DNA of 64,000 nucleotides from Myxococcaceae bacterium (lineage in GTDB: Bacteria; Myxococcota; Myxococcia; Myxococcales; Myxococcaceae). The stretch covers positions 62,001 to 126,000 of the forward strand of contig JAEUJQ010000060.1 of assembly GCA_016793095.1 (NCBI GenBank), given 5' to 3'. Under the pieces are notes generated by a model that was not told the origin of the DNA, did not search any database, and saw only the letters and a program-made list of their open reading frames with translations. Below, in pieces: positions 34,693-42,672 of the stretch. Every line of letters begins with the position of its first letter. Position 1 is the stretch's first letter. The translations under genes were made by a program, and so were the position numbers.

Positions 34693-36296
34693 CAGCGGGC
34701 CTCCGCGCGGCGTGACATCTGCACTGTGAGCGCCGCCAGCACCACCAGCAGCAGCGCCGACGCGATCACCGCGGCCGACGACGGGTCCGCGTAGCTCTGC
34801 AGCTCGAAGAGCAGGGTGCCGAGCACGTCGCTGCCCGTGGGGATCAACAGCACCGACATCGTCAGCTCGCTCACCACCGTGAGGAACGTCAGCAGGGCCG
34901 CGCCGGCCAACGCCCCGCGCACCTGCGGGAAGATGCCGTCGATGAAGGCGCGCAGCCGCCCGGCGCCGCTCAGCCGCGCGGCCTCACCCAGGGTCGGGTC
35001 TGCCTGGGCGAGCGAGTCGCTGGCGCTCCGCACGCCGAGCGCGAGGTGCTTCACCACGTACGAGAGCAGCAGCAGCCAGAAGGTGTTGCCCAGCGCCAGC
35101 ACGAAGGCGACCTGCTCGAAGGCGACGAAGCGCACGTCGCGCGAGAACGTGACGAGCAGCGCGAGCGCGAGCACGGTGCCGGGGATGGCGGACGGCGCGT
35201 CGGCGAGCGTCTCGAGCCAGCGCTGGCGGGTGAGGGCGATCGCCAGCCCCACGGCGACGACCAGGAGCGCCGCCGCGCCAGCGAGGCCGAGGCTCACGCC
35301 CGCCGCGTGCAGCGTGCGCGGCTGCAGCACCACGCCCCAGTGCTTCAGCGTGAACGAGCCCCACTGGCCCCACGTCGGCTGCAGCCCGGTCAGGAAGACG
35401 GCGCCGAGCGGGAGGAGGATCACCACGCCGGCGACCAGCCACGCGCCCAAAGACACCGGCAGCCGCGCCCGGCCGAGGCTCACCAGCGCGCGGCCCAGCC
35501 CCTTCCCGCGAGGCAGGCGAACCCGGCCGGCTCGCGCGATCCAGGCGTTGAGGCCCAGCACCAGCACGGCGAGGAGCAGCAGCTCGACGCTCAGCACCGC
35601 CGCGCGGGACAGCCCGGCCTCGCCCATCAGCACCTCGCCGTAGATGCGCGTGGTGAGCGTCGGCGCCGGCGGGTTGGCGGACACGCCGAGCAGGTAAGGC
35701 ACGCCGAACGAGGCCGAGGCGAAGACGAAGACGAGCGCCGCGCCGGACATCGCCGCGGGCGTGATGAGGGGCAGCGTGACGGAGCGGAAGGTCCGGGCCG
35801 CGGTCGCCCCCGACAGCCGCGCCGCCTCTTCGAGCGACGGATCGATGCGCTCGAGCGCCGCCGCCGTCGACAGCACCACCAGCGGCAGCGCCGAGGTGCC
35901 GAGCACGAACGCCATGCCGCCGAACCCGTAGATGTCGACGCGCCCCTGCCCGACGAGCAGCGTGAGCCACCCGGACTTCGGGTTCGCCAGCGCGATCCAC
36001 CCCATCGTCCAGATGTACGGGGGGATCGCCGAGGGCAGCGTCAGCACCGTGCGCATCACGCGCAGCCCGGCGACGTCGGTGCGCGCCACCAGCCACGCGA
36101 ACGGCACGCCGAGCAGCAGCGCCACCGACGCCGCCCCGAGGGAGGACACGAGCGTGCCGGTGAGCGCGCGCGTCGCCGCGTCGGACAGCCACAACGGCGC
36201 CCAGGTGGCCGGGCTGCCGCTCTTCGCCAGCAGGACGGCGAGCGGGATGAACACGGTCCCGAGGAGGGCGAGGGCGAAGGGCAGGGCGCGCTTCAT
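34692..36296 (-). CDS. ABC transporter permease, two-domain iron type (FbpB-like)
   Basis: 534 residues with about 12 membrane helices, two fused permease domains. Both carry an EAA loop: EEAARLSGATAARTFRSVTL and GEAARLSGAGRLRAFIDGIF. Fused permeases of this form serve Fe3+ (Fbp/Sfu), phosphonate and similar importers. The start at 36296 is the first ATG after the solute-binding protein stop, with MKRALPFALALL. It overlaps both neighbours by a few bases. Confidence 0.88.
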   Translation of the reverse strand: MKRALPFALALLGTVFIPLAVLLAKSGSPATWAPLWLSDAATRALTGTLVSSLGAASVALLLGVPFAWLVARTDVAGLRVMRTVLTLPSAIPPYIWTMGWIALANPKSGWLTLLVGQGRVDIYGFGGMAFVLGTSALPLVVLSTAAALERIDPSLEEAARLSGATAARTFRSVTLPLITPAAMSGAALVFVFASASFGVPYLLGVSANPPAPTLTTRIYGEVLMGEAGLSRAAVLSVELLLLAVLVLGLNAWIARAGRVRLPRGKGLGRALVSLGRARLPVSLGAWLVAGVVILLPLGAVFLTGLQPTWGQWGSFTLKHWGVVLQPRTLHAAGVSLGLAGAAALLVVAVGLAIALTRQRWLETLADAPSAIPGTVLALALLVTFSRDVRFVAFEQVAFVLALGNTFWLLLLSYVVKHLALGVRSASDSLAQADPTLGEAARLSGAGRLRAFIDGIFPQVRGALAGAALLTFLTVVSELTMSVLLIPTGSDVLGTLLFELQSYADPSSAAVIASALLLVVLAALTVQMSRRAEAR

Positions 36297-37318
36297 TTCG
36301 AGAACGCCGCGCTGAAGCGGGCCTTGAGCGCCGCGCCGTCGGTGAGGCCCCGATCGAGCAGCGCCTCGTCGAACGGCGCGCTCTTCGTGAGCAGCCACGT
36401 CGCGCCCTCGAGCCCCTTTGGTCCGGCCTCACGCGGATCGACGGCGTGCATGTCGCCCAGCCCCGCGAGCACCCGCTGCCCCCCGGGGGAGAGGACGAGA
36501 TCGATGAAGGCGCGGGCGGCGACGGGGTTGCGACTCGACGAGAGGGTCGCGGCCGGGCCGGGGATCAGCACTGCGCCGTCGGTTGGCCAGCGCGCCTCGA
36601 CCGGGCTCCCGCGCGCCCTCGCCGCCAGCACGTTCTCGAGCAGCACCACGCCGACGCGCGCTTCGCCGCCTTCGACCTTCTGCAGCACCGCCGCGTTGCC
36701 GCCTGCGACCCGCGCGCCGTTGGCCCGCAGCCGCTCGAAGAAGTCCTCGCCGTGGCTCCGCTCCATCGCGACCGCCCAGGTGAAGGCCGTGCCGCTCGTG
36801 AGCGGATCGCCGATGACGATCTCTCCCTTCCACCTCGGCTCGAGCAGCGCGCCGAAGCTCTCCGGGGCGTCGGCGCCCGCCTTGTGCACGAGCACCATCG
36901 TCGACAGGCGCACGGACTCCCAGTGGCCGTCAGGATCGACGAGCGAGCGATCGGTGCGCACGCCGTTGGGCGAGACGGCGCGCAGCAGCCGGCCCTCCTT
37001 CGCGAGCCGCCGGTAGAGGAACGGGTCGCTCGTCATCAGCACGTCGCAGGGCGAGCCCCCCGCGGCGAGCTCGGCCTCGAGCTTCGTCGCCACCTTCTCG
37101 CTGCCGCCCTGGAACCAGCGCACCGCCACCTGGGGCAGCTGCGCTTTGAGGAGCGGCTCGAACGCGTCCATCACGTGGCGGTACATCGACGTGTAGACCC
37201 AGAGCTCACCGCGCGGCGTGCCGTCCGCGCTCACGACGGCGCCCGCCTGCGGCGCCGCGGTCTCGATGCGGCAGCCGGCGAGCAGGGCGAGGACGAAGGG
37301 GAGCGCGCGTCGAGGCAC
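36293..37318 (-). CDS. Iron-type ABC transporter substrate-binding lipoprotein (FbpA-like)
   Basis: 341 residues, lipobox LLAGC at 13-17. The fold matches periplasmic-binding proteins of the Fe3+/thiamine group: WVYTSMYRHVMDAFEPLLK at the N-terminus, then GGSPCDVLMTSDPFLYRRL, EIVIGDPLTSGTAFTWAVA and the late GPAATLSSSRNP-type segment. No metal was identified by residue inspection (the two consecutive Tyr of FbpA are not obvious), so the substrate is inferred from the family shape and could be another anion or cation. It heads the importer genes and lies 9 bp after the thioredoxin gene. Confidence 0.85.
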   Translation of the reverse strand: MPRRALPFVLALLAGCRIETAAPQAGAVVSADGTPRGELWVYTSMYRHVMDAFEPLLKAQLPQVAVRWFQGGSEKVATKLEAELAAGGSPCDVLMTSDPFLYRRLAKEGRLLRAVSPNGVRTDRSLVDPDGHWESVRLSTMVLVHKAGADAPESFGALLEPRWKGEIVIGDPLTSGTAFTWAVAMERSHGEDFFERLRANGARVAGGNAAVLQKVEGGEARVGVVLLENVLAARARGSPVEARWPTDGAVLIPGPAATLSSSRNPVAARAFIDLVLSPGGQRVLAGLGDMHAVDPREAGPKGLEGATWLLTKSAPFDEALLDRGLTDGAALKARFSAAFSK

Positions 37319-37327
37319 GCCGCGACA

Positions 37328-37684
37328 CTACCCCTGCGTCGGGGCTGGCTCGGCAGCTTTCTCGTCGATCACCGCCTGCCAGTACTCGCGCCCGTAGTAC
37401 TGGCGCATCATCCCCAGCTTCTTGCCGTCCCTGAAGAGGACGAAGGCGGGGATGCCGAAGATCGCGAAGCGGCGCGCGAGCTCGGGGTGATCGTACGCGT
37501 TGGTCTTCACCAGCGTGACGTTGGGTGGCAGGGCGTCGAGCAGGCCCGGCAGATCGCGCGCGAACACCTCGCAGTTGGGGCACTCGGGGCCCCAGAAGTA
37601 CGCGACGATCAGCTGGCCCGGCGGCCCGGCGATCTGCGCGTCGAAGGTCTCGGGGGTGCCCACCTGGAGCCTGGTCGTCTCCAC
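37328..37684 (-). CDS. Thioredoxin-family protein with CPNC motif
   Basis: 118 residues. Thioredoxin fold: VAYFWGPECPNCEVFARDLPG with the redox pair Cys35 and Cys38 (CPNC instead of the thioredoxin CGPC), the cis-proline region IFGIPAFVLFRDGKKLG, and a Lys/Asn-rich middle. No signal peptide is present, so it is cytoplasmic. It lies 9 bp upstream of the FbpA-like gene and 15 bp after the aldo/keto-reductase-fold gene, probably one operon. Role inferred as a redox partner, not proven. Confidence 0.85.
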   Translation of the reverse strand: METTRLQVGTPETFDAQIAGPPGQLIVAYFWGPECPNCEVFARDLPGLLDALPPNVTLVKTNAYDHPELARRFAIFGIPAFVLFRDGKKLGMMRQYYGREYWQAVIDEKAAEPAPTQG

Positions 37685-37699
37685 GACGTCCTCCAGCGA

Positions 37700-38485
37700 T
37701 CAGCCGTGCGCGAGCCGCCCGTACTCGCGCATCCACTGCTCCTCGTCCGCGGTGAGCGGGCCCTTCTCGAGCGCCTTCAGGTTCTCCTCGAGCTGTGCGC
37801 GCGACGCGGGGCCGCTCAGCACCACGTCGACGTTCGGGTTCGAGAGGCAGAAGCGATAGCAGTCGCCCCCGGTCATCGTGGGTCCGGTCCAGCCCTTCGG
37901 CTGCTTGAGCAGCTTGCGCCACGAGGTCGCCGTGTAGGCCACCACCGAGGGCTTGCGCTTGTCGAGGTGCGGGAAGATGTCCCTCTCGGCGCCCGGGTGC
38001 GCCGCGTTGTAGCGGATCATGAAGAGATCGAGCTGCGAGTCCTCGGCGAGGCGCCCCGCGCGGGGTCGATCGTGAATCGACACCCCGATGGAGCGCACCT
38101 TGCCTTCCTGCTTCAGCTTCATCAACGCCTCGATCGTGCCCGGCGTCCAGGCGGACATCTTGCTGAGCCAGAAGAGCTGGAAGACGTCGATGTAGTCGGT
38201 GTCGAAGAGCTTCAGCAGGGCCTCGCAGCCGCGGCGCACGGAGCCGCCGAAGAAGCCCAGCGTGGGGCCACCGGCGAGGATGTACTTCTCGCGGTTCGCC
38301 TTGAAGGCCTGCTTGAGGACGGGGATCGCGAAGCCCGTCTTGAGGCGCTGGTGGAAGAAGTAGGTGACGCCGCGGTCGAGCGCCGCCGAGAGGCCGTTCG
38401 CGTCGATGCCGTAGTTGAGCGCCAGCCCGAGCCGGTGGGTCGGCTTGTTCACGGCCTTGAGCGTCCGGTGGGTGAAGTCAGTCAT
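37700..38485 (-). CDS. Aldo/keto-reductase-fold protein lacking apparent catalytic tetrad
   Basis: 261 residues. The fold is recognised from DYIDVFQLFWLSKMSAW, EGKVRSIGVSIHD and NPNVDVVLSGPASRAQLEEN. By eye the catalytic residues of the family are replaced: Asp of 'FDTA' is Phe44, Tyr of 'YG' is Lys49, Lys of 'ATK' is Gly73 and the active-site His of 'LHW' is Phe105. It may therefore be a pseudo-enzyme or use another mechanism. The ATG overlaps the stop of a kinase-gene remnant upstream, and the thioredoxin gene follows after 15 bp. Confidence 0.85.
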   Translation of the reverse strand: MTDFTHRTLKAVNKPTHRLGLALNYGIDANGLSAALDRGVTYFFHQRLKTGFAIPVLKQAFKANREKYILAGGPTLGFFGGSVRRGCEALLKLFDTDYIDVFQLFWLSKMSAWTPGTIEALMKLKQEGKVRSIGVSIHDRPRAGRLAEDSQLDLFMIRYNAAHPGAERDIFPHLDKRKPSVVAYTATSWRKLLKQPKGWTGPTMTGGDCYRFCLSNPNVDVVLSGPASRAQLEENLKALEKGPLTADEEQWMREYGRLAHG

Positions 38486-38590
38486 GGCGCCTCCGCGCGA
38501 TCCGACGACGAGGGGCGTTCAGCATTCCTCGCGCGCACCCACTCGGCTACCGAGAACTCGTCGGCTGCCCGTTCGCGGAGGGCACAAGAG
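38482..38590 (-). pseudogene. Remnant of the 3' end of a Ser/Thr protein kinase gene
   Basis: About 35 in-frame codons that translate to ALRERAADEFSVAEWVRARN and end in RAEAP, followed by a TGA overlapping the ATG of the aldo/keto-reductase-fold gene. The C-terminus of the intact kinase at 41628-42539 has the same series (ALRERAADEFSVAEWVRARK, ending AEGP). Within it 59 bp (38525-38583 and 41674-41732) differ at only two positions. No kinase catalytic core remains here. The reading frame continues upstream only as antisense shadow of the neighbouring plus-strand gene. Confidence 0.75.
38525..38583 (-). repeat. Copy 1 of 59-bp direct repeat (kinase 3' end)
   Basis: ttcctcgcgcgcacccactc... matches 41674-41732 in the same orientation, with two mismatches in 59 bp. 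The repeats flank the 38683-41631 gene. Confidence 0.85.
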
Positions 38591-38682
38591 GACACGCGAA
38601 CCTCCGTTTCCTTTGGACACGCCGGCTCAGAGCGGTGACGTTTCCTCGTTCGTCCAGCCCCACCCGAGCCTAGGCTCCACGC

Positions 38683-41631
38683 ATGAGCTTCGCCGTGGCC
38701 CTGTCCGTGCTCGCTCAGGTGTCGGTCTGGCCAACCGTTCCCCAGCTGCAGATCCCCGTCTGTACGAGCGACGCTGGAGACCAGCGCGACGTGAGCGCCA
38801 CGATTGACGGCGAGGGTGGCGCCTTCATCGTGTACACCGACGGTGCGACCCACGCGGACGCGCGGGGAACGCTCCGGGCTCAGCATGTCGATGCCTGGGG
38901 CCGAATCACCTGGGGAAGTCCCTCGTCGGTGGGGGTTCTCCTCGAGCCCGCCACCGGAGAGACTCAGGCCGAACGTCCCCGCGCTGTGAGCGATGGCGTT
39001 GGAGGCATGTACGTGATGTGGATGGACCCGTCCATCGGCAGCTACGGGGTGCTCCGCATGGGCTCGGACGCTGGCATGGCCTACCGGGTCCGCAACCTCT
39101 TGTCGGGACAGAACCCGTGGCACGCCGCCATGGCTGCCGATCGCGACGGGGGCGCCTGGCTTCTCGGCGCTGGTAACCAGCTGCGGCTGGTTCGATTGGG
39201 CCACGCGGCGCCTTCGAACATCATTGCGGTGCACAACGCGATTGTGGGGGGCGCCCGTCTGAGTGTCGATGAGGAGGGCAGGGCCCTGATCGTCTACGCC
39301 GTGGGACTCGGCGGCCCGGTGCGTTTTGCGCGCGCCGTGGCCAACGGGATGAGCCTCTCGGTCGATCGAACCGTTGATCTCCCGATGGAACTGGCCGCGG
39401 GCGACGTCGCGTCGGACGGCCTCGGCGGTGCCTGGGTGGCCTTCTCGGGACGGCCCGGTGGCCCCGGCACCAACTACGGCGTCTGGTTGAGGCACCTCCT
39501 CGCCGACGGAGGCACCGATCTGCTGCCTGATGGAGGTCAGAACCTCGCGCCAGACGGCGGGGTCGCGGTCTTTCCCGATGGAGGGGCTCTGGGGCTGATT
39601 CCCCTCACGAACCTGACCAGCGTGACCAACGCCGTCGGAGTCCGGCTCGCAACCGATCCACTCGGAGGGGTGTTCGTCTACTGGCTCCTGCCCTTCAGTG
39701 GTTCGGACGGCATTCCCAGCCTGGCTCACGTGACCGACGGGACTATCGACTGGTCGAGGCAGCTGGCCAGCTCGGTCGGGCTCCCCCTCGAAGTGAATCG
39801 CTCGCAGACGAACTCACCCTTCGTGGTGATGCCGGATGGGACAGCGGTCGTTCACCTTCTCCCCAACGGCTCGACTCAGTCGCTGATGCTCGTGCCTCGA
39901 ACGGGCACCGCGTTTCTCCTGCCAAACGACATCGCCACTGGCGGCACCCAGTTGAACACCCGCTCGCTCGTTCCCGCCGGGACCGGGGTGATCGTCGCCT
40001 TCGACGATATCTTCGGGAACAACGCCAATGGCGACATCTTCGCCAAGCGCTTCGAGCTCACCACGCAGACGCTGGGCGGTGATGGAGGCTTCGGGGGTGG
40101 GATCGCCGGCGGGGCAGCAGGAGGAATCGCTGGCGGCGCAGGAGGCGGTGGCGCGGCAGGAGGGAGCTCGGGTGGAGTTGCGGGTGGCGGCGCTGGTGGC
40201 GCCACAGCGGGAGGGTCTTCAGGCGGCAGCGCCGGCGGAGTTGCAGGTGGCACCGCTGGTGGTGCCGTGGCCGGAGGGACCTCTGGTGGAGTTGCAGGTG
40301 GCACCGCTGGTGGTGCCGTGGCCGGAGGGACCTCTGGTGGAGTTGCAGGTGGCACCGCTGGTGGTGCCGTGGCCGGAGGGACCTCTGGTGGAGTTGCGGG
40401 TGGCACCGCTGGTGGTGCTGTGGCCGGAGGGACCTCTGGTGGAGTTGCGGGTGGCACCGCTGGTGGTGCTGTGGTGGCCGGGGGGAGCTCCGGTGGAGTC
40501 GGCGGCGGCAGCTCGGGTGGCGCCAGTGGCGGCGCGGGTGGGACGGCCGGTGGGGCGGGCGGCGCGGCGGGGGGAAGGCCCCCGGACGCGGGCGACGGAG
40601 ACGGCCCCGCTTCGCTCTACTCGTGGAAGCCGTGCGGCTGTCAGTCGAGTCCCACGCTTGGACTGCTGGGGCTGGGTGCGCTCGGCTTCTGGCGGCGCCG
40701 CCGCAAGAACGCCGGTCATCTCAGAGCAGCCGCGCTCGCGGGCATCGTGGGCATCTCCACGGTCGCGTCGGCTGGCGAGCGCCCGAGGCTCGCCTTCATC
40801 GGCGTCGAAGCCCAGGCGGGCTTGAGCCCTGGCCTCGCCCGTGCCATCAGCGACTACCTCACCACCGAGCTCGCGAGGCTCGATCTCTATCAGGTCACCA
40901 CTCCCCAGGACGTCTCAGCGCTCCTCTCCACGGAGCGTCAGGCGCAGTTGCTGGGCTGTGCAGAGGGCGGATGCATCGGGGAGCTCGCAGGGGCGCTCAA
41001 CGCCGATCGGATCCTCACTGCGAGCATTGCGAAGCTCGACAACTCCCTCCTCTTGAACTTGACCCTCCTCGACGGGCGCAAGGGTCTCGCAGTGAGCCGC
41101 AGCGGACGCCGGGTGCAGTCGGGAGGCCTCGACGGGTTGCTCGACGCCGCGCCCGGAGCGCTGAGGGAACTCATCGAGCGTGACACTGCAGTGCGCATCG
41201 AGCGCCCCGCGCCCGCCCCCGATGGGGTGCCAGCCGTGTCCGTCGTCGCGGGCCTCCGGGGCGAGCTGGAGGTGCTGGGCCTCGGCATCGCTCCCGCCGC
41301 GTTCGTCACCGTGCGGTTCGGGATGATCGCCGGGGCGGCTGCGCTCATCGCCGTACCGTCCTTCGCCGCGCGGCTCGAGGCCAGGCTGGTCCCACTATCT
41401 CCCGGCCGCTGGAACCCCTACGCAGCCCTCGGCGCCACCTTCTTCGTGAAGCCCGAGTACCTGGGCGCGGCTGGAGCGACCCTGGCTCCCCGCGGCGCGG
41501 TGGGGCTGGGGGTGGCGCTCGGACCGGTTGAGCTCTCTGCCGACGCCGCCCTCGAGTACGGTCTGTTCGCTCCGGCGTCCTACCGCCCGCTGGCCGTCGT
41601 CCTGGGGCTGGGCGCCGGCTGGAGATTCTAG
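38683..41631 (+). CDS. Secreted protein with internal MYXO-CTERM-like signal fused to a CsgG/TolB-N-like and beta-barrel region
   Basis: 982 residues. The N-terminus (MSFAVALSVLAQVSVW) is signal-like. Residues about 25-460 are a beta-rich, probably propeller-type domain. A Gly/Ala-rich linker at about 465-640 contains five 17-residue repeats. Residues 649-675 form a MYXO-CTERM-type signal: Cys651/Cys653, a hydrophobic run (LGLLGLGALGFW) and Arg-rich RRRRK. Instead of ending, the protein continues with a second signal-like segment (AAALAGIVGISTVASAG), a domain like those with CsgG/TolB-N-type folds (LAFIGVEAQAGLSPGLARAI ... CAEGGCIGELAGALNADRIL) and a C-terminal beta-strand array ending in GWRF, as in outer-membrane barrels. 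No in-frame stop or good internal start separates the two halves. Confidence 0.78.
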   Translation: MSFAVALSVLAQVSVWPTVPQLQIPVCTSDAGDQRDVSATIDGEGGAFIVYTDGATHADARGTLRAQHVDAWGRITWGSPSSVGVLLEPATGETQAERPRAVSDGVGGMYVMWMDPSIGSYGVLRMGSDAGMAYRVRNLLSGQNPWHAAMAADRDGGAWLLGAGNQLRLVRLGHAAPSNIIAVHNAIVGGARLSVDEEGRALIVYAVGLGGPVRFARAVANGMSLSVDRTVDLPMELAAGDVASDGLGGAWVAFSGRPGGPGTNYGVWLRHLLADGGTDLLPDGGQNLAPDGGVAVFPDGGALGLIPLTNLTSVTNAVGVRLATDPLGGVFVYWLLPFSGSDGIPSLAHVTDGTIDWSRQLASSVGLPLEVNRSQTNSPFVVMPDGTAVVHLLPNGSTQSLMLVPRTGTAFLLPNDIATGGTQLNTRSLVPAGTGVIVAFDDIFGNNANGDIFAKRFELTTQTLGGDGGFGGGIAGGAAGGIAGGAGGGGAAGGSSGGVAGGGAGGATAGGSSGGSAGGVAGGTAGGAVAGGTSGGVAGGTAGGAVAGGTSGGVAGGTAGGAVAGGTSGGVAGGTAGGAVAGGTSGGVAGGTAGGAVVAGGSSGGVGGGSSGGASGGAGGTAGGAGGAAGGRPPDAGDGDGPASLYSWKPCGCQSSPTLGLLGLGALGFWRRRRKNAGHLRAAALAGIVGISTVASAGERPRLAFIGVEAQAGLSPGLARAISDYLTTELARLDLYQVTTPQDVSALLSTERQAQLLGCAEGGCIGELAGALNADRILTASIAKLDNSLLLNLTLLDGRKGLAVSRSGRRVQSGGLDGLLDAAPGALRELIERDTAVRIERPAPAPDGVPAVSVVAGLRGELEVLGLGIAPAAFVTVRFGMIAGAAALIAVPSFAARLEARLVPLSPGRWNPYAALGATFFVKPEYLGAAGATLAPRGAVGLGVALGPVELSADAALEYGLFAPASYRPLAVVLGLGAGWRF
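40234..40491 (+). repeat. Five tandem 51-bp repeats (GGVAGGTAGGAVAGGTS)
   Basis: Units start at 40234, 40285, 40336, 40387 and 40438. Each encodes GGVAGGTAGGAVAGGTS, and the last carries a 3-bp insertion (extra Val) and ends GGSS. Units 2 and 3 are nearly identical at the nucleotide level, so recent copy-number change is likely. Confidence 0.93.
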
Positions 41632-42539
41632 GGGCCTTCGGCGTGCTCCATCGACGCTGCGTTGCGTCCGGCCTTCCTCGCGCGCACCCACTCGGCCACC
41701 GAGAACTCGTCGGCTGCTCGTTCGCGGAGGGCGCGGGTGAGGTCGACGAGGCTCCGCGGTCGTCGGGTCGGGTCCTTCTCGAGCATCGGGGCCACGAGGT
41801 CATGCAGCGCGGCCGGGATAGCCTCGAGAGAGGGCGGCGCCTCGCGAATGCGCTCCATCGTCTCGACTGGCGTCGCGCCGTCGAAGGGCCGCGCGCCCGT
41901 CAACGCCTCGACGAAGAGGATCCCCGCCGAGAAGACGTCGCTCGCGGGCGAGAGCGGCCGGCCGGCCACCTGCTCAGGAGACATGTACGCGTACGAGCCC
42001 TTCCGCACCCCGCCCCGGGTCTGATCCTTCAGCAGCGTGGCCTTCGCGATGCCGAAGTCGCCCAGCTTCACCTCGCCTGCGAGGGAGACGAGCACGTTGG
42101 TGGCGCTGACGTCGCGGTGCACGAGGCCCAGCGGCCGGCCCTGCTCGTCGGTCTGCTCGTGCAGGAAGGCGAGGGCGGTGAGCACCTCGGCGAGCGCGAA
42201 GCAGGCGATCGGCTCCGGCGCGGGCTGGCCGGCGAGCAGTCGCGAGAGGTCGGCGCCAGCGACGAAGTCCAGACGCGCCCAGGGCCGTCCGTCGACCGCG
42301 CCGAAGTCGTGCGCCTGCACCAGGCCCCGGTGGACCAGCCTCGCCTGCAACCTCGCTTCGTCGAGGAACATCCGCTCCCAGGTCGACTCGCCGACGTACT
42401 CCTCGCGCAGCAGCTTGAGGGCGATCGTCTTCTCGAAGCCGCTGGCCCCGAAGGCGGTGGCCTTGAACACCTCGGCCATGCCGCCCACGCCGACGCGCTC
42501 GAGCAGCTCGAAAGGACCGAACCCGCAGGGCAGTCGCAC
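41628..42539 (-). CDS. Serine/threonine protein kinase
   Basis: 303 residues from a GTG at 42539, which gives a kinase beginning just before the P-loop. Longer in-frame starts would run through antisense of the neighbouring Gly-rich gene. Kinase motifs are complete: glycine loop GVGGMAEVFKA, catalytic Lys in IALKLL, alpha-C Glu, HRDVSATN, DFG (LGDFGIAKA) and MSPEQ. There is no transmembrane or sensor domain, so it is soluble. The stop overlaps the stop of the convergent 982-residue gene. Its C-terminal 35 codons are duplicated upstream of the aldo/keto-reductase-fold gene. A PP2C phosphatase and an FHA activator lie within 5 kb. Confidence 0.93.
   Translation of the reverse strand: MRLPCGFGPFELLERVGVGGMAEVFKATAFGASGFEKTIALKLLREEYVGESTWERMFLDEARLQARLVHRGLVQAHDFGAVDGRPWARLDFVAGADLSRLLAGQPAPEPIACFALAEVLTALAFLHEQTDEQGRPLGLVHRDVSATNVLVSLAGEVKLGDFGIAKATLLKDQTRGGVRKGSYAYMSPEQVAGRPLSPASDVFSAGILFVEALTGARPFDGATPVETMERIREAPPSLEAIPAALHDLVAPMLEKDPTRRPRSLVDLTRALRERAADEFSVAEWVRARKAGRNAASMEHAEGP
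41674..41732 (-). repeat. Copy 2 of 59-bp direct repeat (inside kinase gene)
   Basis: Second copy of the repeat at 38525-38583, here in its intact coding context near the 3' end of the kinase gene. Confidence 0.85.
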
Positions 42540-42672
42540 CCGATGACGATAGCCGGCGTTGAGCGACGGCGCTTCCGCGCTGAAGGCTCGCCGGGCGCCA
42601 GGGGTGCCAACGTGAGGGCCACGAGCGTATGATCCTTGCGAGGTGCCAGTGCGCGAGGGAACGCTGCGAGTG

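Noticed and set aside
35046-38638. Long plus-strand frames opposite the ABC importer genes
   Set aside because: Arg/Gln/Glu-rich antisense translation with no domain, covering clear minus-strand genes.
38591-39729. Minus-strand frame extending the kinase remnant
   Set aside because: Only the last about 35 codons resemble the kinase; the rest is antisense of the 982-residue gene.
39876-40457. Pro-rich minus-strand frame over the 51-bp repeats
   Set aside because: Inverse reading of Gly/Ala repeats gives Pro-rich (PPATPPEVPP) translation with no independent support.
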